NCBI GenBank assembly: GCA_033977485.1
Contig: CM066984.1
Location: forward strand, 47,607,600-47,671,599
Reading direction: 5' to 3'
DNA length: 64,000 nucleotides
Origin: Hydrangea macrophylla
Taxonomy: Eukaryota > Streptophyta > Magnoliopsida > Cornales > Hydrangeaceae
Made by a program: the position numbers and the translations under genes. The notes beneath the pieces were generated by a model that had not been told where the DNA came from, did no database searches, and worked only from the letters and a program-made list of their open reading frames with translations. Shown piece by piece: positions 10,693-22,693 of the stretch; position 1 is the first letter of the stretch; each line of letters opens with the position of its first letter.

Positions 10693-10700
10693 GGCCAAAA

Positions 10701-11730
10701 GAATGATGGAGGAAATACATGAAGGAGTCTATGGGCCCCACATAAATGGACATATGCTGGCAAAGAAGATCATTCGACAAGGATATTATTGGACGACTCT
10801 GGATAAAGATTGTTGTGAGTATGTCAGGAGATGCCACAAATGCCAAATCCACGCCAATCTAATGCATACCCCGCCTTCCCAGCTTTACAGCATGACCACG
10901 CCTTGGCCTTTCTCTGTTTGAGGCATTGATATCATCGGTGAGATAGTTCCGAAGGCTTCCAATAGTCTTTACTAAGTGGGTGGAGGCCGCGTCGTATGCC
11001 ACATTAAAAGCTAAGGATGTTGTGAGCTTCATTGAAGGATCTGTAGGTATGGGGTCCCCAACGAGTTCATCTCAGATCATGGTAGCCATTTCCAGGGAGA
11101 AGTTATCCCGCTTTTAGAAAAGTACAGGATCACCCGCCATCAGTCCTCTCCATATAGGCCTCAAACAAACGGAGCAGTAGAAGCAGCTAATAAGAATGTT
11201 AAAGCAATCTTGGGGAAAACAACGGATACGTACAAAGATTAGCACGAGAAGCTACCGTTTGCACTATGGGGGTACCGGACCTCTGTAAGAACTTCTACAG
11301 GAGCTACACCTTATTCGCTGGTTTACGGTATGGAGGTCGTTCTCCCAGTCGAAGTAGAGGTACCCTCTCTTAGGGTTTTGGCAGAATGTGAGGTTACCGA
11401 ATCGGAATGGATGCGAGGAAGGTATGAGGAGTTAATGTTGCTCGACGAGAAGAGGTTGGCCGCTATAAACCATACTCGGGGATATCAAAAGAGGATAGCT
11501 CGTGCTTTCAACAAAAGGGTCCGCCCAAGGAAGCTTGCTGAGGGTGACCTGGTACTCAAAGAACTAAAGGTGCCCGTTTATGACCTAGAGGAAAGTTCAA
11601 ACCCAACTGGGTCGGGCTGTACATCATAAAGACTCTCCTCTCTGGAGGGGCGACCTATCTCATGGACCTGGACGGGGTTGAATTTAAGCAACCGATTAAC
11701 CTCGATCGCCTCAAGAAATACTTTGCTTGA
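10701..11730 (+). pseudogene. Tat integrase (several frameshifts and stops)
   Basis: The HHCC zinc domain is readable (HEGVYGPH, then RRCHKCQIHA), followed by the core with the three acidic positions in different frames: GIDIIGE, FISDHGSHF, and PYRPQTNGAVEAANKNVK. A C-terminal part follows (TGATPYSLVYGME...LPVEVEVPSLR, then RAFNKRVRP, GDLVL). The frame ends FKQPINLDRLKKYFA with TGA at 11728-11730. In-frame stops (for example about 10921 and 11241) and frame changes make it non-functional. It would have joined cDNA to the chromosome. Confidence 0.85.
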
Positions 11731-12432
11731 AACCGTTCCTTTCAAAACCTCTTACCTCGACGAACTACGCTTGACCTGATTCTCGCTAGGGGATACATAG
11801 GCAACCTACTTGGTTTGGTCATTAAAATAAAACCACCCGAGCGACATCTTCCTTCAAGCCTTAAACCGAACTACTGTAGGCCTGATACCTATTCGGAGAT
11901 AAGTAGGCGGGCTCTCAAAAGCCTTCGGCCCATGAAAACTTAAAAAGAAAAGCCCTATGCTAAACTAGGGGCAAACTGGCGTTTGCCCAGAACCACTTTG
12001 AAGCCCCAAAACCAGGGGCAAACTTCGTTTGTTATCCGAAGAACCCAGACATTTATCGAAAACCCATCTCTGGATCTCCTGACTATCAAAATGAGTACTA
12101 TAAAGAAACAAATGTGAATTCATGGTATAGAAAGAGTAAAGCATTAAGCAAAACACAAAGCAAAGTAAAGAGCCAAGAAGAGACATTAAAAGGAGAATTC
12201 TTCATAAAAGATTAATTGGAGGAGTGAACATTTTGATTAAACATGATAGAACTTTTCCTAAAAGATGAAAGCATTTTTTGAAAAGAAAAATAAAGAAAAT
12301 CACATTCAAAAGCGTAAAAGGATAGGCAGGACTTGTCTGAAATTTTTGTAAAGTAGAACTTTGTCCTGTTTGTCTTGCTTTCATCAATGTATATCTATGA
12401 AGCCTGTTCAAATCTGAAAAAGGTACTCAGCA
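11731..12432 (+). other. Post-pol region of Tat with pre-LTR-like module
   Basis: This is mainly non-coding. 11761-11805 (CGAACTACGC ... GGGATACATAGGCAAC) is strongly similar to 35784-35827, just before the real 3' LTR. At 11968-11988 a polypurine-like GGGGCAAAC is followed by its inverted complement GTTTGCCC, and a weaker copy lies at 12015-12031. The right end (12411-12432) holds the last codons of the antisense DUF7745-like ORF. Confidence 0.6.
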
Positions 12433-13724
12433 GTAGGTGATCTTGTCAAAATCAAGATATAAAAGTATACTTTACTTTTCTAAAGATTTGCAGTGTGGAA
12501 GTAAAGGTCGAACCCACAGAGATTGATTAACTACCGCGCTTTACTTTTAAAACTTAAATTTAGCTAATTTAAGAAAAAAAAAACAGATTTTGATTTGATT
12601 TTAATTAAACTAATAACAATAGAAGTAAATCTAAATTATGAAAGCAATTAAATAGTTGTTTTTATAATAAGTTTAAGGAACCTAGGATTGCGAATCCACC
12701 ACTAGCTTCATAATAAGGGTATTTATGAATTACTTTAGCTTATTAAGTTGGATGATAATGGAAAATTGTAGCTACAAGCCCAATTCCTCCGTCAAGAAAA
12801 TAACTATGGTTCAAGCACCAACATAATCCATCTTCGGTTAGCACGAATTATCCCACACTATACTAGGGTTGTGGTATAATCCGTCTAGTCTAGGCATGGA
12901 CTATTTGGATACTTGATAGCACAATTCAATTTAAGCACCATTACATGTAAATAATCTAAACAAGCACAGCAAGCATAGATCATTGAGCACACTACCATCA
13001 AAATAGATCTAAGACAAGAGTAAACTTTGAAAGTAACGATTTAATCAATAAAAGAACGATTTATTTATAAAAATCCTCGAAACATGTAACTGTCATCCAT
13101 ACATAATAAAACTAAAATAAAAATATAAAATACACCCTATTACTTGGCTAGGGTTTCATTGAAACCCTAGATCTAGAGTTTAGTTGTCCATAGAATTGAT
13201 GAACAACAAGAGGTTGATGGAGGAGGCCATGGGAATCCTTGGTCTTCTTCTTCTTCTCCTTGCTTTCCTCTCTTCAATGGCTGAAAGTGTGGTTGTATAT
13301 TGTGTGTATAACAATTGCCAACCCCTAAATTGAAGTAAAATAGGGTATATATAGATTTATAACATGTTTTGGAAGCATTCCTAATCTGAAACGTACTAAA
13401 ATTGCTTTATTTTGCAATCTGGACGTAATTAGGCAGTTTCGTTCGCGTAGGAGTCATCAGTAGAGTGAAATACACGTATTTGATTTTTACACAGGTCGCG
13501 CGAGCGGGCCGCGCGAGCGCGATATTGGGAAGTCGCGTGAACGATTTTTGCTATTTCGCGCGAGCAAGCCGCGCGAGCGATTGTCTTTTTTTCAGCTTCT
13601 TTCTTTGTGCTTTTTCTCCCTATTTAATCTGGATTAGTGTTTTCTTCCAAAACCTGCTCTAAAACAGAAAACGAAATAAGAATACATAAAAACATGATAA
13701 AATATGCTAACAAATGTGAATTAA

Positions 13725-15985
13725 GGGTAGAAATTATTGTTAATAGACTTCAGATGTGAATTAAGTGCATTTCTAAAATTATTGCTAATAGACTTCAGAT
13801 TATACTTCCTATTATTACTGACCAAGCTCAGTCTGCTTTCGTTAAGGGTAGAAAAATTAGTGATAATGTATTATTGGCCCAAGATTTGCTTAGAGACTAC
13901 CACAAACTGGGAGGGAAACCTAGAGTTGCTGCTAAGGTTGACCTTATGAAAGCATATGATAGTGTTAGTTGGACCTTCCTACTTGATTTATTGGATAGTT
14001 TTGGATTGCCTCCAAAATTAAAACAATGGATTAGGGCTTGTGTTACTACACCTAGGTACTCTATTAACTTTAATGGCGAATCTGTGGGTTATTTTGATGG
14101 AGCCAAGGGCCTTAGACAAGGAGATCCCATATCCCCATATCTATTTGTCCTAGTCATGGAGGCCTTGAGTCAATTACTTCACCAGAATATTCAAAACGGT
14201 CCATTTACATTTCACTGGAGATGCGATAAATTAAAAATCTCTCATCTTTGTTTTGCTGATGATCTTATTATTTTACTTCATGGTGATGTTGAATCTGCTA
14301 AGGTCATCAGAAATACCTTAAACCAGTTCTATGACCTGTCTGGACTTCAAACCAATAATGATAAAAGCTGCATTTTTGTTTCTGGTATCCAAGACCAGTT
14401 GGCTGCTGATATTCAGAGGGAACTCCAATTCTCTAAAGGGACCTTTCCTATGAGGTATCTTGGGGTTCCTCTCATTACCACTAAGTTGAGAAAAGCTCAC
14501 TGTGAAGATCTTGTTAATAAAATCTGCTCTAGAATCAACTCATGGAAATCTAAGTTTTTGTCTTATGCTGGCAGGGCTCAACTTATCCATTCTGTGCTTG
14601 CAGGGATACAACAGTATTGGTCGGGCATGTTTATTCTTCCCAAGAGTGTACTTAAACATGTGGATCAAGCAATTAGGAGGTTCCTATGGGCTGGTACTAC
14701 AGAGACGGGACATGGTGCTAAAATTGCTTGGACCAAAGTCTGTAAGCCGAAAAAAGAGGGAGGTTTGGGATTTAAGGATATTTTCCTCACAAATACCATT
14801 CTTAATCTAAAACATATTGGGAGCCTCTTGGACCCTGACAATAAATCCCTTTGGAAAAGCTGGGTGCATTTGTATATGATTAAAACCAAAAGTTTTTGGG
14901 AAGTTAAAGTTCCAGGCCAATGCTCTTGGTATTGGAGAAAATTGTTAAAACTTGGGGAAGTTGTGAGACCTTTACTTATCCATAAAATAGGTAACGGTCA
15001 ACAAACTTCCCTCTGGTTCAACAACTGGCTTCCGTGTGGCCCACTTTTTGAAAAATACTCTCCCAGAATTGCCTATGATGCTGCCATTGATGCTAAGGCA
15101 AAAGTGGAAGTAATAATAAGGAATAATGATTGGAATTGGCCTACTTCCAATTCTATAGGCTTAAATGAAGTTCGGATTTTCTTATCTCAGATGTATAAGC
15201 CAAATGGTATGACTGATAAAGTTTTATGGACCACATCTCCTAATGGGAAATATAAATTTGCACATATTTGGAAATTCTTAAGAGAGGAATCCCCTGTGGT
15301 TCCATGGCATAAACTGGTTTGGTTCTCAGGTTGCACGCCTAGACAGAATGTTATATTATGGATTGCTGTCCAGGAAAGACTTGCAACGCATGATAGAATC
15401 TTTACTTTCACTCGTGGACCTCTTGCTTGTGTTTTTTTCCATTGTCAAATGGAATCTCATAACCACCTATTTTTTGCTTGTCCATTTACTTCTTTTATCT
15501 GGCAGGAACTTATGCAAAGATGTGGGCTGTCTTGGAACAACAATGACTGGAATCTACAGTCCTTTGGATGGCACATCACTGGAAAGGGAAGAATATTGAA
15601 CACGCTGTTCCCACAATCTGTCTGGGAGTGGCAGTTTATGGCATATGGAAGGAAAGGAATCTCAGATCTTTCCAAGGCAACTCCACACCAAAAGAAAACT
15701 TGCTTCAAAATTTGGTGTCACAGGTTAATACCCAGATTAGATCGAAATGGAGACGACATTCCCAAATTGAGTCTATTTTACATCCTTGGATATAAATGGG
15801 TTTTTTGTGATTTTGGGTTTGTATTTTATGTTTGAGGTGACTAAGATGTAGTCCATGTTTCTTTGTGTGTGGATTTTCCACCGGTCCTCCAGCTGTGCTT
15901 TTAATGTCATATCCTGGGGTATGCCCCTTGTACATGTGTACATTCTGTTTTGGAATATATTTACCCTTTTTCCGAAAAAAAAATT
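13725..15985 (+). mobile_element. LINE L1 copy, 5'-truncated
   Basis: It begins inside the RT domain and ends with the shared LINE tail: stem-loop GGGGTATGCCCC at 15916-15927, then ...CCGAAAAAAAAA. Comparison with 28997-29174 shows that it sits between GTGAATTAAGG and ATTAGGATCTG of the host LTR, with a few target bases lost and no clear duplication. The 5' junction contains an imperfect ~40-bp direct repeat. Confidence 0.9.
13781..15795 (+). pseudogene. LINE ORF2 fragment (RT and zf-RVT)
   Basis: The RT part starts at the CISKIIANRLQ block and is open through QSAFVKGRK, KAYDSV, RQGDPISPYLF and FADDLI (the catalytic Asp pair). Downstream is the thumb (SYAGRAQLI) and the zf-RVT region (HCQMESHNHLFFAC, where the first Cys of the usual CxxC is replaced). 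A frameshift near 15580 moves the last ~75 residues into another frame, ending with TAA at 15795. The endonuclease and ORF1 are missing. The full protein would nick target DNA and copy LINE RNA; this one cannot. Confidence 0.9.
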
Positions 15986-16007
15986 AGGATCTGTTCTCTC
16001 CCGATCA

Positions 16008-17991
16008 CACCCCCAAACCGATATTTTGCTAGTCCTTGAGCAAAAAAATAAATAAAACTACTAATAAAAATCTATTCCTAATCCATTTTCGCATGGATCG
16101 CGATTGCATTTAGCTTATGCAACAAGCCTTTTAAACCCCTAGGTGTCCCTAGTTGGACGAGTGAAGTCTCGTGAGGTTTCTCGTCAACAAGTCACCCACA
16201 ACCATCTTTATTAACTTATAAATTAAAAAAGTGTTATTCAAAGGAGAAACAAAACAATTAATACTCCTTATCATCTAACAAAGATTTGAAATAGAATAAC
16301 GAACATAAAGAAACATAATGAAACATCTACCTAAATCCTGAAAAACAATCCCAAGCACATGCATCGTATAAATCAATAGAGTTTCTCATAAAATTGCACG
16401 TGTGTGATATGGTAGTCAAATGAACACGCGTATGTCATGAACTTGGAATATACTTCGGATAACCATTTAACTATGTCTCGACTACGAATCTCACAATGTT
16501 AATTACACTCTAAAATGAAACACTCAGAAACAAGTGTAATTTTTCTAAAATATGTGAGTAAAGGAAATATATTTTCAAAACAAGAAACCACTCACATATA
16601 ACTCGGAAAAGACGCATGACATAAAAGAACAGTAGTCTCATGGATAGGACGCTAACAGTTAAGAAAAATTAATCATTACCATGTTTTAATCCCCCTTCCA
16701 TCGTTTATATATCCAAACCATGTTTCCTAGGATCAAATAGGACTTTTCAAAGGTTGTAATGTGGCTCAGGTAATGAAAAAGGATAGAAATGATTCATTAG
16801 GTAGTTTTAGAATGGCATTGTAAGGCATGTTCAATTTTTTTCATTCGTCTCTTCTACCAACTTCATCTTTTCATTCCCTTTTTTTCGCATATTTTTCAAT
16901 TTCTTTCCTCTTCTTTTTTTCTTTTCTTTTTCTCTATTCTTTTCCTCCTTGTTGCTTTTGAAACGAATATTCAATAACTAACAAGGCAACCACCCCAAAC
17001 ATCATCTTATTTTCTTCTTCTTCTTCTTCTCAATCACACATCGCCTTAACACCACTAAAAGTTGATCAATCTTTCAGGGGTGAACTCCAAGTTGGCTAAA
17101 TTGGAGCAAAAACAGGATAATGGTAATTAAAGAAAGAAATGACATTTTAACAGCTCAAGGGGCGAACTAAGGAAATTTATCATTCATCGGTCAGTAGTAA
17201 ACAAAGAAGGCCTAAAATCATGTCCTATGGTTATATGGTTCTTCAATGTTTATGATAGAAGATTATTTAGCATGGTAACAAATATTTTAACTTGACTATC
17301 AACTAAAACAAGAATAATGAGACTAAACAAGAAGTTAATGCGCTATTCCAAATGAAATTCGACAAACACAATGTATTTATAACCCTCAATAAAGAAAAGA
17401 TAGGCTCAAAAGTTCACTGGGCTTAGTCTCCACCATGTGTTATCTAGAAATCCGAATCATATTATAGTTCACATCAAACATGTATTCAAGCGACCACGTG
17501 CAGTGCATAGGTTTGTGTGCAAATCTATGATATAAAACTACGATTCGAACGATACATGACTTAAAACGTCATATCATGACTTCAGCAAATATTTAATCAC
17601 ATCTTCTCTTGTTTACCATTCTATAACAATCCAAGTTACATAACAAGATGCATCTAATTTATATTGCAAAAACGTCGGTAATCATTGTTTATTTAAGCAC
17701 AAGTATCGAAAAATTTGAAAATTTTTGAAAAATTGCAGTATAATGTGCATGCGTGTGCATACCCCCAAACCTAAACCTTTCATTGTCCCCAATGAAACAA
17801 TAAAATGAAAGAACGGAGAGTAGGTAAGAAAGGAACGATAATACCTTGATCTCGGCACTCACAAACAGGTGAACGTATAATAATATGGAATCAAAGTTCA
17901 ATTACTCCAAACGGAGCACTATTTCACCTGTTAATTCTTAACAAAAGAAAATTAAACAAACAAATAAATAATAAAAGCTAATATATAATAC
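16008..17991 (-). other. Interior of the LARD-like element, part 1 (non-coding)
   Basis: There is no supported gene here. The left edge CACCCCCAAACC is the complement of the polypurine tract. A related CCCCCAAACCTAAACC motif occurs at about 17763. The rest is AT-rich and stop-dense, with a pyrimidine-rich stretch at about 16840-17030. Confidence 0.6.
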
Positions 17992-18007
17992 ATATGTTTT
18001 TTCTTTT

Positions 18008-18895
18008 AAAATATCGAATGGCTTCAGCTTGGGTTTCTTCCTCATTAGTGCTCTTAGTACCATCTGACTTAATGAGGGACACAATCCTTTTATGGTTCCT
18101 TCGATTTTTAACATAGTTATGAAAATAGGCAGTATTCTTATCCCCGGCATCAAGCCATTGTATTCGAGATTTCTGTCTAACAGTCTCTTCTTCAATGTGA
18201 ATGGCTTGTAAGAAAACACTCATAAGCTCTTTCTCAAGGACTCTAAGGCAAGTATCACTAGGATGCTCATCAAGTTGTCTTTGACAAGCCCAAAGGTCTT
18301 CCCGGGCTTTGTTAGCTAGAAGTCTTTCCTTCCCTAGAAAACTTTTGGTTAGTTTTTTCAAATCCCCTTTAAGATTTTTTAGGGTGTGGAGTAATTGAAA
18401 TTGGGTTGTACCATTGAAATTCCTAGCCCAAGCAGTACCAACAGTAGCATCAAAGTTCTCTAATTCAGTCCAATAATTATAAAACTTAAATGGTTTACCT
18501 TTCATGCTTATAGGAGGAGATAAGGTGACAATAATTGAAGAGTGATCAGAGATACCGGGGGGAAGAAAGTCTGCATAAGAGAACGGAAAAGCATCCAACC
18601 ATCCTGGATTAACAAGAGCCCTGTCAAGTTTCCTTTTGGTGAAGTCCACAGAGTTGAATTGCCGATTACTCCAAGAGAAGAAAATCCCTGTAAATCTAAG
18701 GTCTACAAGACAAGTGGCATTCACAAGATCATTAAATTCCACAGCCCCTAGGTTTCTCCCTGGATTGCCCTCAAAAATCTCATTAGAGTTTAAGACAGAG
18801 TTAAAATCTCCAAGACTAATCCAGGGAGTATCACCTATAGTAGCTGCAATATTTCTCAAGGTAGCCAAAAGGGCGTCTACCTTGGATAGTATCAC
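18008..18895 (-). pseudogene. LINE endonuclease part of ORF2, inverted segment of L2
   Basis: Reading on the minus strand: an APE-type endonuclease segment with WISLGDFNSVL, FTGIFFSWSN, KLDRALVN and SDHSSI (the His of the active site), then the linker before RT (IQWLDAGDKNTAYFH, then AEAIRYFK). The N-terminal catalytic part is missing. The open frame stops where the inverted DNA meets the target duplication. Confidence 0.9.
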
Positions 18896-21302
18896 TGAGC
18901 TTAGGAAAATTATCCATAAACGTATTCCTTTGGACCTTTATAGTTTTATGGATGAAATTCCTACTGATGAGGACATAAAAGATGCTCTATTTAGTATTCA
19001 TAGTAACAAAGCTCCAGGTTCAGATGGCTATAACGCTCACTTTTTTAGGACTACTTGGACAACAACCGGACACTTAGTTACTAAGGCTATTAAAGAGTTC
19101 TTTGTTTCGGGACAAATCTTAAAAGAGTCAAATGCTACCATTATAGCCCTCATCCCCAAAGTTCCTAATCCCCTCTAGGATGAGTGAATTTAGGCCCATC
19201 TCGTGTTGCAATACTATCTACAAATGCATCTCTAAAATTATCTCTAAGAGGCTTCAAAAACTTTTACCTTCTCTTGTGGACCATGCTCAATCTGCCTTTA
19301 TTAAAGGTAGGAAAATTAGTGACAATTTACTTCTTGCCCAGGATCTCATGAGGGACTATCATAAGCCTTCAGGCCATCCCCGAGCTGCGGCGAAGGTGGA
19401 CCTCATGAAAGCGTATGATAGTGTGAGTTGGGAATTTTTACTGGATCTTCTTGATGTTCTTGGCTTTCCTCCCAAGATGCAAGGCTGGATTAGAGCATGT
19501 GTTACTAGTCCTAGGTACTCTATTAATTTTAATGGGGAATCTATTGGGTACTTTGAGGGTGCCAAAGGTCTTAGATAAGGGGACCCAATGTCTCCCTATC
19601 TTTTTGTTCTTGTTATGGATAATCTTAGCCAAATGATTAATCGTAACATCAATAGATTTGCACAATATAAATACCACTGGAGATGTGATAAACTCAAAAT
19701 TTCTCACCTTTGTTTTGCTAATGATCTCCTCTTATTTTTCTATGGTGATGCAAACTCTGCAATGGTTTTGGCTAACACTATGCATCAGTTTTATGAATTC
19801 ACTGGCTTGCAAGCTAATGCTAGCAAGAGTTGTTTGTTTTTTGCAGGGTTGGAGGAAAACAATTCTAATGATATTTGTCAAATTCTTCCCTTTACCTGCG
19901 GATCCCTCCCAATGAAATACCTTGGTGTTCCCCTAATTACTACTAAATTAAAGAAGGGCAATTGCGATGACCTCATTCACAAAATTAGCTCGAGGGTTAC
20001 TTCTTGGACTGCCAAATTCCTCTCTTATGCTGGCAGATTGCAACTCATACAATCTGTACTTGCAGGGATACAAAACTATTGGATTGCTATGTTTATTCTT
20101 CCCAAAAGTGTTTTAAAGCATATTTTTTTTCTTTGGAAAATATGTTTTAAAGCATATTGATAGCCTTATGAGTAGATTTCTTTGGACAGGGGGAACGGAA
20201 AAGGCCCATGGCGCCAAAGTAGCTTGGGACTTAGTCTGTAGACCTAAGAAGGAAGGGGGTCTTGGCCTTAAAAACCTTACTCAGTTGAACTCTATCTTAA
20301 ATCTCAAACACATTTGGTCTATTTTTACCTTAAAGAATCAATCCCTATGGGTGGATTGGATATACACTTACATGTTAAAAGGAAATAGCTTTTCGCAAGT
20401 TAAGGCCCCTTCCCAATGTTCTTGGTATTGGAGAAAAACTTCTTAATCTTAGGTCTATGGCGAGACCTATGCTTAAACATCGGATTGGTAATGGTTGTGG
20501 CGCCTTCCTTTGGTATGATAATTGGCACCCCATGGGCCCCTTATTGGATAAATATGGGATCCGTGTCCAGTACGATGCCGCTCTTCCTTTTAATGCTAAA
20601 GTGTTCGATGTAATTGATGGAAGGGAGTGGAATTGGCCACTTACTAATACGTTTGACTTAATGGAAATAAGAGGCCCATTACATTCTCTCCCCCCTCCGT
20701 CACTTTCCAGTGATGTAATCCAATGGTTACCTTCTCCAAACAAATTTTTTTCTTCGGCAAAAACTTGGGACCATGTCAGAAATCAATTCCCCGTAGTCCC
20801 TTGGCACCGCCTCATATGGTTCCCGGGAAACATCCCACGGCATAGTTTTATATTATGGTTGGCTACTCTTCGTAGACTATCTACCCACGATAGAATCTAT
20901 CCATACACACCGGGCCCTTTAGCTTGTGTTTTTTGCCACAGAAGTCTGGAATCCCATGTCCACTTGTTTTTCAATTGCTCATATACTTCCTTTGTGTGGC
21001 AGGGAGTTCTTAATAGGCTGGGCATCTTATATGCAAACACCTCTTGGGATGCCCTTGTGCTTTGGACAGCAGACAAGTGGAAAGGGCAAACTCCTCGGCA
21101 TATTATCCCTAGAATGTGCCTAGGTTTGACTGTTTATAGTATCTGGAAGGAGAGAAATACTCGAAGCTTCAACTCTGGATCTAAACCTAAGGAAAGAATA
21201 TTTCAAGAGATTTGTCTCCAAATTTCCCAACAAATGCAAATGAAGTGGAAGAATGACCCTCACCTTCCCCAGTATATTGATAGATGGACCTTTACTACTT
21301 AA
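18889..21302 (+). pseudogene. LINE RT and zf-RVT part of ORF2, sense segment of L2
   Basis: It starts at LRKIIHKRIP and continues through [34 protein letters not shown] and FANDLL (the first Asp of the FADD site is Asn). Breaks: TAG near 19177, TAA near 19576 (where relatives have CAA), a 34-bp gain at 20110-20158, and a frame change near 20445. The zf-RVT (CVFCHRSLESHVHLFFNC) is in the last frame, which ends at 21302. The gene is inactive. Confidence 0.9.
20110..20158 (-). mobile_element. 19-bp insertion with 15-bp target duplication inside LINE L2
   Basis: GTTTTAAAGCATATT occurs at 20110-20124 and 20144-20158, enclosing TTTTTTCTTTGGAAAATAT. On the minus strand the insert reads ATATTTTCCAAAGAAAAAA, close to the LINE end ...TTTTCC(G)AAAAAA. 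The 34-bp gain shifts the RT frame. Confidence 0.6.
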
Positions 21303-21589
21303 AGGAGTTCTGTTAGGACTAATTTCTATGTTTTATCAGATTCTGGGATTGTGACCCCAACTTGTTTTATTTTCTTTTGGCTTTTGTGTTTGCTGATTTT
21401 GGAGATGGCTTCTTATCTTGGCTATGGCCTTTGATAACCCTCCATCTCTTGTTGCTTTTACAGTTGCCATTTTCATGCGCTGATTGTATACCCTGGGGTA
21501 TGCCCCTTGTGTTTTTTGTATAGTGCCGTTTGGCTTTTTTCTTTTATTGATTAACCCTTTTCTGAAAAAAAAAATATGTTTTTTCTTTT

Positions 21590-22007
21590 TATTTTTTATT
21601 AGAAACTAAACTATAAGTAAAAGAATGTAATGAAAAGAAAACAAATAGAAACAAAACTATCTAAACAAAGACAAACTTAAATGAAAAGAACTGAAAAGAA
21701 TAAACAGAAAAGAAAATAACTAACCAGGTGCGGGAAACAGAAGGTAAAAGAACAAGAAAAAGTGGGAAATCCCCACCTCGCGCGAGCGACCCTCACTCAC
21801 GCGAATTCCTCCGCGAGGTTAAGCAGATGCTTGTTATAAATTTTATAAAAGAAAGATTTATAAGTCCCTAGATCACGCGAGCGGGCCGCTCGAGCGACCT
21901 CCTCGCACGCGCGAATTCCGGCGCGAGGTGATACTGAGGCTAAATATCACATAAGGCTTTAAAAAATTTCACTAAGGGGCAAGCTCGTGCGAGCAGACCG
22001 CTTGAGT
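21590..22007 (-). other. LARD-like element interior, part 2, with CGCGAGCG array
   Basis: No gene. 21777-22006 holds several copies of CGCGCGAGCG, CGCGAGCGGGCCGCTCGAGCG and CGCGAATTCC-type motifs separated by AT-rich spacers. The right edge joins the chromovirus B insertion site. Confidence 0.6.
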
Positions 22008-22693
22008 TGATATGAACCCGTGGAATTGATATTCCTTGAACCCACGATCAGATTGTAATTCACCCAAGAAAGCCAACAATCAAGTCACAGGGATGATCTA
22101 GACCCGTTGAAATCCTGTTTCAAGAACCCAGATTTGGTGAACGCCACAAAGGAAATGCCTTTGATAAGTTCGAATTGTTCAATCAAGAACAAGCAGAGAA
22201 AACTGAATAGCTCCCCAGAAAATAAATTTCATTAACGTTCTATATCAAAGCTGCTACAAAGTTCTTTCTTTTAATCACTTCTAAGAAACCCTTGGGCCAA
22301 AAAGGCCTTCAACGAAAATAAAAGATGGACTAAATACTCAAGCCCAAAACAACTTAAACTGCATGTTTAAAGCTAAATAAATGTCTACTTAAAAAGTAAA
22401 ATAGGCCCACATGCCAAAACCATAGAAACATAAAACTTAAAGTCTATAAAAACCCAATAAGCTATTCCACCCCTTCTGTAGCTTGTATCACATGAACTAG
22501 AACTGATTCTTCTTCCTTCAAGCCCATGTTAAATGTTGGGGCCTTGCATAATAAGTTTCTGAACTTTTCCCAAGTGGATTGCACCAGTCCTTGCATTGCT
22601 TCGTTGATCTTCTTAGCTCTTGACCTTGTGATTGGCCCATCTGGAACTTGCAAATGATCATCTTTAAGCTTTGGTCCACTATGGTTCCCATCA
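22008..22693 (-). repeat. 3' LTR of chromovirus B
   Basis: It matches 28306-28991 over its whole length. Positions 22462-22693 encode the last ~76 residues of the polyprotein plus the stop. Confidence 0.95.

Larger units (their letters stand above)
12438..16007 (-). repeat. 3' LTR (left) of the LARD-like element, split by LINE L1
   Basis: The LTR is about 1.3 kb once L1 (13725-15985) is removed. It contains no gene. It includes a segment rich in CGCGAGCG motifs at about 13497-13577. The last ~170 bp are nearly identical to 28997-29174. Confidence 0.75.
17992..21589 (+). mobile_element. LINE L2 with 5' inversion, including its target duplications
   Basis: A 16-bp target duplication ATATGTTTTTTCTTTT lies at 17992-18007 and 21574-21589. 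Inside it, 18008 to about 18888 is the endonuclease region on the minus strand, and about 18889-21573 is RT to poly-A on the plus strand. About 20 codons are missing at the switch. This is the pattern known as twin priming in L1 elements. The 3' end carries GGGGTATGCCCC (21495-21506) and ...TTTTCTGAAAAAA. Confidence 0.93.

Noticed and set aside
10398..10700. A real snRNA gene
   Set aside because: USE and TATA are present but no U1, U2, U4 or U5 start sequence or Sm-site-like body follows.
10164..10763. Several minus-strand frames rich in Phe, Arg, Asn, Ile and Gly
   Set aside because: They are translations of the ATTCCG repeat of the hAT MITE; no domain and no conservation argument.
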